From NCBI RefSeq assembly GCF_902459465.1, contig NC_047067.1, positions 16,366,151 to 16,430,150 on the forward strand: 64,000 nucleotides of DNA, read 5' to 3'. The stretch's first letter is position 1, and every line of letters begins with the position of its first letter. Made by a program: the position numbers and the translations under genes. Below, piece by piece: positions 60,953 to 64,000 of the stretch. Origin of the DNA: Asterias rubens. Its lineage: Eukaryota; Echinodermata; Asteroidea; Forcipulatida; Asteriidae. A model generated the notes under the pieces. It was not told where the DNA came from and searched no databases. It worked only from the letters and a program-made list of their open reading frames with translations.

Positions 60953-62337
60953 CTGCAGCCGAACTGCAGACCACAATGGGATCATATTACACAAACCACA
61001 ACCCATCCACAACTCGTTTTACGAATGAGAGGTCACCCCATGTGCACTAATGGATGCTTATTGGTTAGATAGAATGAAATGGGCGGGATCTAGCTAAATA
61101 TGCACACATTTAAAAACAGTCATGTGCAGTAGACACTTTAAAAGACACTTTATGTGTGTGTAATAGAACTCTATGGTGTAACTGAAAGGCCCATGTTCAA
61201 CACCATGGGTAGACAGTACACCCCACAAAGCCATACACCGATTTGTAATCTGTATTAATTATTGAAAGTGGGCATTGTAGCATGTCAGAATTCTAGACTT
61301 CATAAAGTATTGAAATAGGGCATCGCAAGATGTTATAATTTTTTGTCCTAAATATAAATCGTGATACAATTGAATATCAAGCTTAGTTTGAGAATCCATG
61401 GGACAGCTCCAGATGAAAAACATCGGAAAAGGTGTCTTCCGAACGCCAGTTTTTTTAACTTGTGTTCAAGTACGTTTGATGTGGATTGCGCAAAGTTAAT
61501 AAAATCTGGAATGTCATTTTGCAATAGAGTCTGTCTATTTACTGGAACTTTATGCAAATCTACAATATTTGCTTTGTTTTTCTGTCAGTTTTTTGCCCTC
61601 CTCTGTCAGGCTTATATGTTCTTTGTTTCGTGTTTTGTTGACTTTTTGCAGATGTTATTTGAAAGTACATCTGTTGGGCCTCATCATAGTAAACAATGAA
61701 TGTTTCTTGTGATTTACTTGTGCTATTTTTGAATTAAATATATAACCACAGGTTTCACCGCTGGAGACTCTTGCTTTTTTTAAATGACCACTTCAAGATT
61801 AAAATTATTTGAACTATCCTCATATTGAACATTTTAGTAAACATAATGTACACAATTATTTAAAATATTTATAATATTTTTTTTAAAAGGTCAAAAAGAA
61901 TTTTTTGAAAAATGACATTTAAGGTTGTAAAATGGTCCACATTTCAAAGAAGATGCCACAGTGACATGTATTAAACAGGAGCGTTACTGGCCTGACATTT
62001 CAACCCTAGGTAGTCTTTCTCGAAGGTCGAAACATGAAGCATTCATGAGTTGAAAATTTACTTTTCTGGGACAGCCAGCAGGTCTGCATCTAAGCCACTC
62101 ATATTCATGACCTGAAAAAACAACTTGTTTATTCATCAGACTTATTTGTATACCAATAATAATAGTGCCTTGCATGGATAGCTCATTTACCTTCGCTGGG
62201 CTTCAACACCAATGGCCGCAGCTTGTACGCGAGAAATGCTATGGGAAGTTTTACAAGGTGCTTTAGTTCTTGTAAAATCCTTTTTAAGAATAAGTTTTTG
62301 ATTGAAAACTTACCAATCAATGTGTTTTATTTTTCAG
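60953..62337. other. NSF upstream region, no supported exon
   Basis: Sequence 5' of the first recognised NSF exon. The promoter and any non-coding first exon may be here but cannot be located by eye. A 112-codon plus frame (61361-61699) and others have no recognised domain. CTTCGCTGGGCTTCAACACC at about 62190 lies near the only CpG-containing stretch, which is weak evidence for anything. Confidence 0.4.
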
Positions 62338-62429
62338 ATTCAGAAAATGAAAGCTGTGCGTTGTCCCACAGATGAACTTTCCTTCTCAAATTGTGCTATT
62401 GTCTCTTCTGTTGATTTTGAGGGAACAAG
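62338..62429 (+). CDS. NSF: NSF (vesicle-fusing ATPase), N-terminal coding exon
   Basis: Bounded by a strong acceptor (TTTTATTTTTCAG before 62338) and donor (AAG|GTAAGG, GT at 62430). The frame reads MKAVRCPTDELSFSNCAIVS then SVDFEG. This matches the start of NSF, whose N-domain begins with a RCPTDEL..TNCA.V...DF pattern. NSF is the AAA+ ATPase that, with alpha-SNAP, disassembles SNARE complexes after membrane fusion in the cytosol. The ATG at 62347 could be the initiator; alternatively IQK upstream is in frame and translation starts in an earlier exon, as in vertebrates. The exon ends two bases into a codon. The remaining N, D1 and D2 domains lie past the right edge. This is the only confidently recognised cellular gene in the window. 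Confidence 0.85.
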
Positions 62430-62539
62430 GTAAGGTATCATCCGCTAGGTTTAACTTTTGTGAAATGCAGTTTTACACCAGTTAGGCCCCCTGTCATAAA
62501 TTGATCAATTAGAAGGATTTGTAACGGTTAAACATTTAA

Positions 62540-62909
62540 AGACATTGGACAATATTGTTTGTCAAAGACCAGTCTTCCCACTTTGTGTAACATTATACAT
62601 AAAATAACAAACCTCTAAAACTTTGAGCTCAACTGGTCTTTGAAGTTGCGAGATAATGATGAAAGAAAAAACACCTTTGTTACATGTAGTTGTGTGCTTT
62701 CAGATGCTTGATTTTGAGACCTCAAAATTTAGTTCTGAGGTCTCGAATCAAATTCGTAGAAATCTATTTCTTTCTCAAAAACTATGTTACTTCAGAGGGA
62801 GCCGTTTCTCACAATGTTTTATACTATCAACCTCTCCCCATTAATCGCTACCAAGTATGGTTTTATGCTAATAATTATTTTGAGTAATTACCAATAGTGT
62901 CTGCTGCCT
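62540..62909 (+). mobile_element. TTAA-type MITE, full copy
   Basis: Flanked by TTAA on both sides (62536-62539, 62910-62913). Ends AGACATTGGACAATATTG and CAATAGTGTCTGCTGCCT are imperfect inverted repeats. Interior landmarks: CAAAGACCAGTCTTCCCACT, GTTGCGAGATAATGATGAAA, GAGGGAGCCGTTTCTCACAA, TATACTATCAACCTCTCCCC. About 370 bp, non-coding. The TTAA target is characteristic of piggyBac-type transposition, though the termini are not typical piggyBac CCY ends. Confidence 0.88.
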
Positions 62910-63039
62910 TTAAGTGCCCTATTTGAGCCACTAAAGATACGTAACTGCTTACATGATTTTTAAGACAAACAGAAGGCCCTTTTGAACTGTGGATGTGGCA
63001 GTGAGGACTGTGCTGTTTATATACCGCACTACATGTAGG

Positions 63040-64000
63040 GCCATTCTCGTGTTACGTGTGTGACAACAAAATGGGAAGTTCTCTACTTTATATCTGTCCT
63101 CTGTCTTTAGGCCTAAAATAATACCTGTGTACTCAGGTTATTTACTGTTTTGTCAAAACATGTTGGCTAGGTCTTTGTTGTACCCCTCTCACAAGTGTAC
63201 GTAAAAAATGTGGCCAAAAGTGACACTGTAAGGCTTATTCACCTGGGTGTGCATCACAGCGCATACCTTGTGTATACAGGGACATGCATGTGAGCATGCT
63301 GTCACACACGTAACAAAGAGGTCATACACGTAACTAGTTACGTGTGTGACACATTATTTATGGCCATTAATTAATAGTGTGTGAATTTATTGTGCATTCT
63401 GTTTTGTATTCAGATAGGCCTGGCAAAACTATGCTTTTGACATAAAGTTTGAACATTATTAAAGCAGTGCTGAATTTGTAGTACAAACTTATATTTCTGT
63501 TATGTGTGTGACATAGAAAGTCGCTAATTTCTTCGTTAAAGGCAGTGGACACTATTGGTATTATAATTTACTAAAAATAATTATCATTATAAAACCTTTC
63601 TTGATTAGGAGTAATGGAGAGAGGTTGTTAGTATACAACATTGTGAGACACAGCTCTCTCTGAAGTGACGTAGTGTTCGAGAAAGAAGTAATTTTTCATG
63701 AATTTGATTTTGAGTTTAGAACTTGAGGTCTCAAAATCAAGCATCAGAAATCACACAACTTCGTTTGACAAGGGTGGTTTTTCTTTCATTATTATCTCGC
63801 AACTCCTACGACCGATTGAGCTCAAATTTTCACAGGTTTGTTATTTTATGTATATGTTGAGAATGAGATACACCAGGTGAGAAGACTGGTCTTTGACAAT
63901 TACCAATAGTGTCCACTGTCTTTAATTACCGAGTACTGACTAATTCTTAGAATTTCTTTTTCACATTTGATTCAAAATTAATCGAATTCAAGTCAAAGGC
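63040..64000 (+). repeat. dispersed repeat, copy 2
   Basis: Paralogue of 50790-51353 in the same orientation, with the MITE inserted in it and extra sequence at 63125-63350. It contains repeated TTACGTGTGTGAC motifs and their complement (CACACGTAAC at 63302-63350). The right edge truncates it at ATTCAAGTCAAAGGC. Confidence 0.82.
63540..63921 (-). mobile_element. TTAA-type MITE, full copy with known empty site
   Basis: Flanked by TTAA at 63536-63539 and 63922-63925. Ends AGGCAGTGGACACTATTGGT and ACCAATAGTGTCCACTGTCT are near-perfect inverted repeats. The interior is the reverse complement of the 62540 copy. The paralogous repeat at 51270s reads CGTTAATTAC without the element, which fixes TTAA as the target and the element length as 382 bp. 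Confidence 0.92.

Larger units (their letters stand above)
62430..64000 (+). other. NSF intron (continues off the right edge)
   Basis: Begins with the donor GTAAGGTATC. It contains two TTAA-type MITEs in opposite orientation (62540-62909 and 63540-63921) and the second copy of a dispersed repeat. No second NSF exon was found before the edge. Confidence 0.65.

Noticed and set aside
61361-61699. 112-codon ORF as an NSF upstream exon
   Set aside because: No similarity to NSF, no donor at the right place, and Phe/Cys-rich composition typical of AT-rich chance ORFs.

Overview
This window is animal nuclear DNA. It has one spliced host-gene exon, many introns-worth of AT-rich non-coding DNA, LINEs, Ty3/Gypsy LTR elements, MITEs and satellites, and no prokaryotic operon structure. 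The repeat set (a TTAA-flanked MITE, Mag/SURL-like Gypsy elements primed by tRNA-Ser, and GGGCCCAATTTCAT-ended MITEs) suggests a marine deuterostome. I think an echinoderm, probably a sea star, but that is inference from recalled repeat families and no species can be named.

Layout. 1-6325 is a satellite array (about 207 bp dimers of about 103 bp subunits) split by a LINE with an intact 918-codon endonuclease/RT ORF (2476-5229). 6.3-8.4 kb holds a broken acidic exon, simple repeats and a long hairpin. 8407-20313 is dominated by a roughly 1.5 kb element, called family A here, in head-to-tail copies and ending in a six-copy terminal-hairpin minisatellite. 20.3-26.6 kb holds MITEs, a 1.2 kb CCTAAATGTAG-type minisatellite, an RTE-type LINE relic and one or two possible exons. 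26630-31160 is a minus-strand Gypsy provirus with exact 5 bp target duplications, whose middle is replaced by a plus-strand fragment of a different Gypsy lineage. 32087-36808 is a young, almost intact Gypsy element with 151 bp LTRs. 37245-46345 is a head-to-tail array of family B elements, related to family A. Three of its copies carry antisense 5S-rRNA-derived segments, and one is split by a third, decayed Gypsy (39744-44461). 46.4-64 kb is a mosaic of MITEs, LINE fragments, a THAP-domain relic, a tRNA-like SINE relic and, at 62338-62429, the first recognisable coding exon of NSF (vesicle-fusing ATPase, plus strand). The rest of NSF lies beyond the right edge.

The most unusual content is the A/B element class. 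Each copy begins with a GTGTTTGT-type hairpin followed by a short box (GCTGTTCC in A, GGTGTTCGG in B). The 3' terminal hairpin carries the exact complement (GGAACAGC in A, CCGAACACC in B). The sequence differs between families but the complementarity is kept. With internal minisatellite monomers, tandem copies and a variable number of 3' hairpin modules, this resembles non-autonomous Helentron/Helitron2-type (HINE) elements. No autonomous partner is present, so the class assignment is an inference.

Almost no cellular gene content is visible apart from NSF. The remaining 'genes' are selfish-element proteins, mostly broken. Coordinates of repeat edges were read by eye and may be off by a few bases.
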